Positions 63,588 to 64,000 of a stretch of 64,000 bases of DNA are shown piece by piece. Numbering within the stretch: the first letter of the stretch is position 1; each line of letters starts with the position of its first letter. Under the pieces are notes generated by a model that made no database searches, was not told where the DNA came from, and saw only the letters and a program-made list of their open reading frames with translations. This DNA comes from a virus, in the IMG/VR virus record IMGVR_UViG_3300031539_000008, positions 38,605 to 102,604 of that record; one strand, 5' to 3'. Made by a program: the position numbers and the translations under genes.

Positions 63588-63829
63588 TGCGTGACGCCTT
63601 GATGATCCTGTTTGGCATCCTCGGCATGACGTTGCTCGTGGTCGGCATCCTCGGCATGACGTGCGCGGCAGAGGCATCTCCGAGGTGCTGTGACTACGAT
63701 GCGCAGGGCGTACGCGACCGCCTCACGATCGCATGGTCCCGCGCGTTTGCTGGAGAGCCACTCGGGGACCAGGATCTCCAGGCGTTTTCCGACGCCGACT
63801 CCATCCTCAAGTGCGTGGCTGGAAAATGA
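63587..63829 (+). CDS. Small exported or membrane protein (80 aa)
   Basis: ATG 63587 (MRDALMILFGILGMTLLVVG), then ILGMTCAAEASPRCCDYDAQ: a hydrophobic signal/anchor (GILGMT occurs twice) with a possible cleavage before AEAS, and Cys pairs. Helical mature part. Function unknown. Confidence 0.55.
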   Translation: MRDALMILFGILGMTLLVVGILGMTCAAEASPRCCDYDAQGVRDRLTIAWSRAFAGEPLGDQDLQAFSDADSILKCVAGK

Positions 63830-63905
63830 GATCTGCACAGGAAATTCACAGCCTGTGGAGAACTCTCACGTTGACACGTGGCGGAAAGTAGCCAGGCTCG
63901 GCTCT

Positions 63906-64000
63906 ATGGATCCAGTAGTCGGCGGACGCGTGAGGGCGTGGCACGAGGTCTACAAGGAGGCCGTGCGCCGCGACAACGCCGAGGTCCAGCGGCTCGATGC
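63906..64000 (+). CDS. Partial gene at the right edge
   Basis: ATG 63906: MDPVVGGRVRAWHEVYKEAV and on, open to the window end. Charged helix; the product cannot be judged. A TTGACA at 63871-63876 lies 30 bases before the ATG but no good -10 follows at normal spacing. Confidence 0.5.
   Translation, partial: MDPVVGGRVRAWHEVYKEAVRRDNAEVQRLD

Noticed and set aside
63830-63905. Promoter at TTGACA 63871
   Set aside because: No acceptable -10 hexamer at 16-18 bp; kept only as a remark.
1-64000. Circular element closing between the right and left plus-strand blocks
   Set aside because: Both edges carry similar tiny plus-strand genes, but the window shows no overlap between its ends, so circularity cannot be claimed.

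Overview
This is a dense, GC-rich 64 kb stretch of a viral or mobile genome with almost no intergenic DNA and long runs of ATGA or TGATG stop/start overlaps. The likely host is a myxobacterium of the Nannocystaceae type. That is an inference from Gly-Asp and Gly-Asn dipeptide linkers encoded by hexanucleotide repeats (for example 48209-48268 and around 31660-31720), which are characteristic of secreted proteins in that group. I see no terminase, portal, HK97-type capsid, tail tube, tape measure or integrase in these 64 kb.

Layout. (1) 33-1311, plus strand: six tiny genes. (2) 1340-34520, minus strand: a late, structural-looking block of about 55 genes. It holds Lys-rich DNA-binding-like proteins (1.3-18 kb), small Cys-rich or Arg-rich proteins with a recurring R-G-[MV]-G-A motif, and a RadC/JAMM protein. 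It continues with a glycosyltransferase and methyltransferase next to a collagen-like fibre, and a membrane-anchored lytic transglycosylase-like protein. Then come about eight consecutive proteins with one N-terminal membrane segment followed by Lys/Arg/Gly (24.3-31.8 kb). The block begins, in transcription order, with a small multi-pass membrane protein, two adjacent beta-rich candidate capsid proteins and a transglutaminase-like enzyme (31.8-34.5 kb). (3) 34738-35961, plus strand: one isolated gene with a repeat-rich upstream region and an acidic tail, ended by a strong bidirectional terminator. (4) 36061-54747, minus strand: a replication module (DnaB-like helicase; an initiator-like protein whose gene contains a striking iteron array; an HNH nuclease), a lipoprotein with a possible lysozyme-like core, then many small early-type genes, a DUF2786 protein, an AAA+ ATPase and an unusual 53-nt tRNA-like element. 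(5) 54748-55388: a non-coding region with five iterons. (6) 55389-64000, plus strand: a recombination module (YqaJ-type exonuclease, RecT, PD-(D/E)XK nuclease) among many small genes, running off the right end.

Working interpretation (inference): a large virus, possibly tailless with an internal membrane, whose virion proteins carry two shared short signals: an internal R-G-[MV]-G-A motif (possible maturation cleavage site) and a C-terminal ILRKAMRGT-like tag behind a Lys-rich tail. Replication would be initiator plus helicase from an origin inside the initiator gene, as in lambda O, supported by YqaJ/RecT recombination. The missing packaging ATPase must lie outside the window, be unrecognised, or refute the model. 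Most functions are recognised by eye from motifs; no database search was run.
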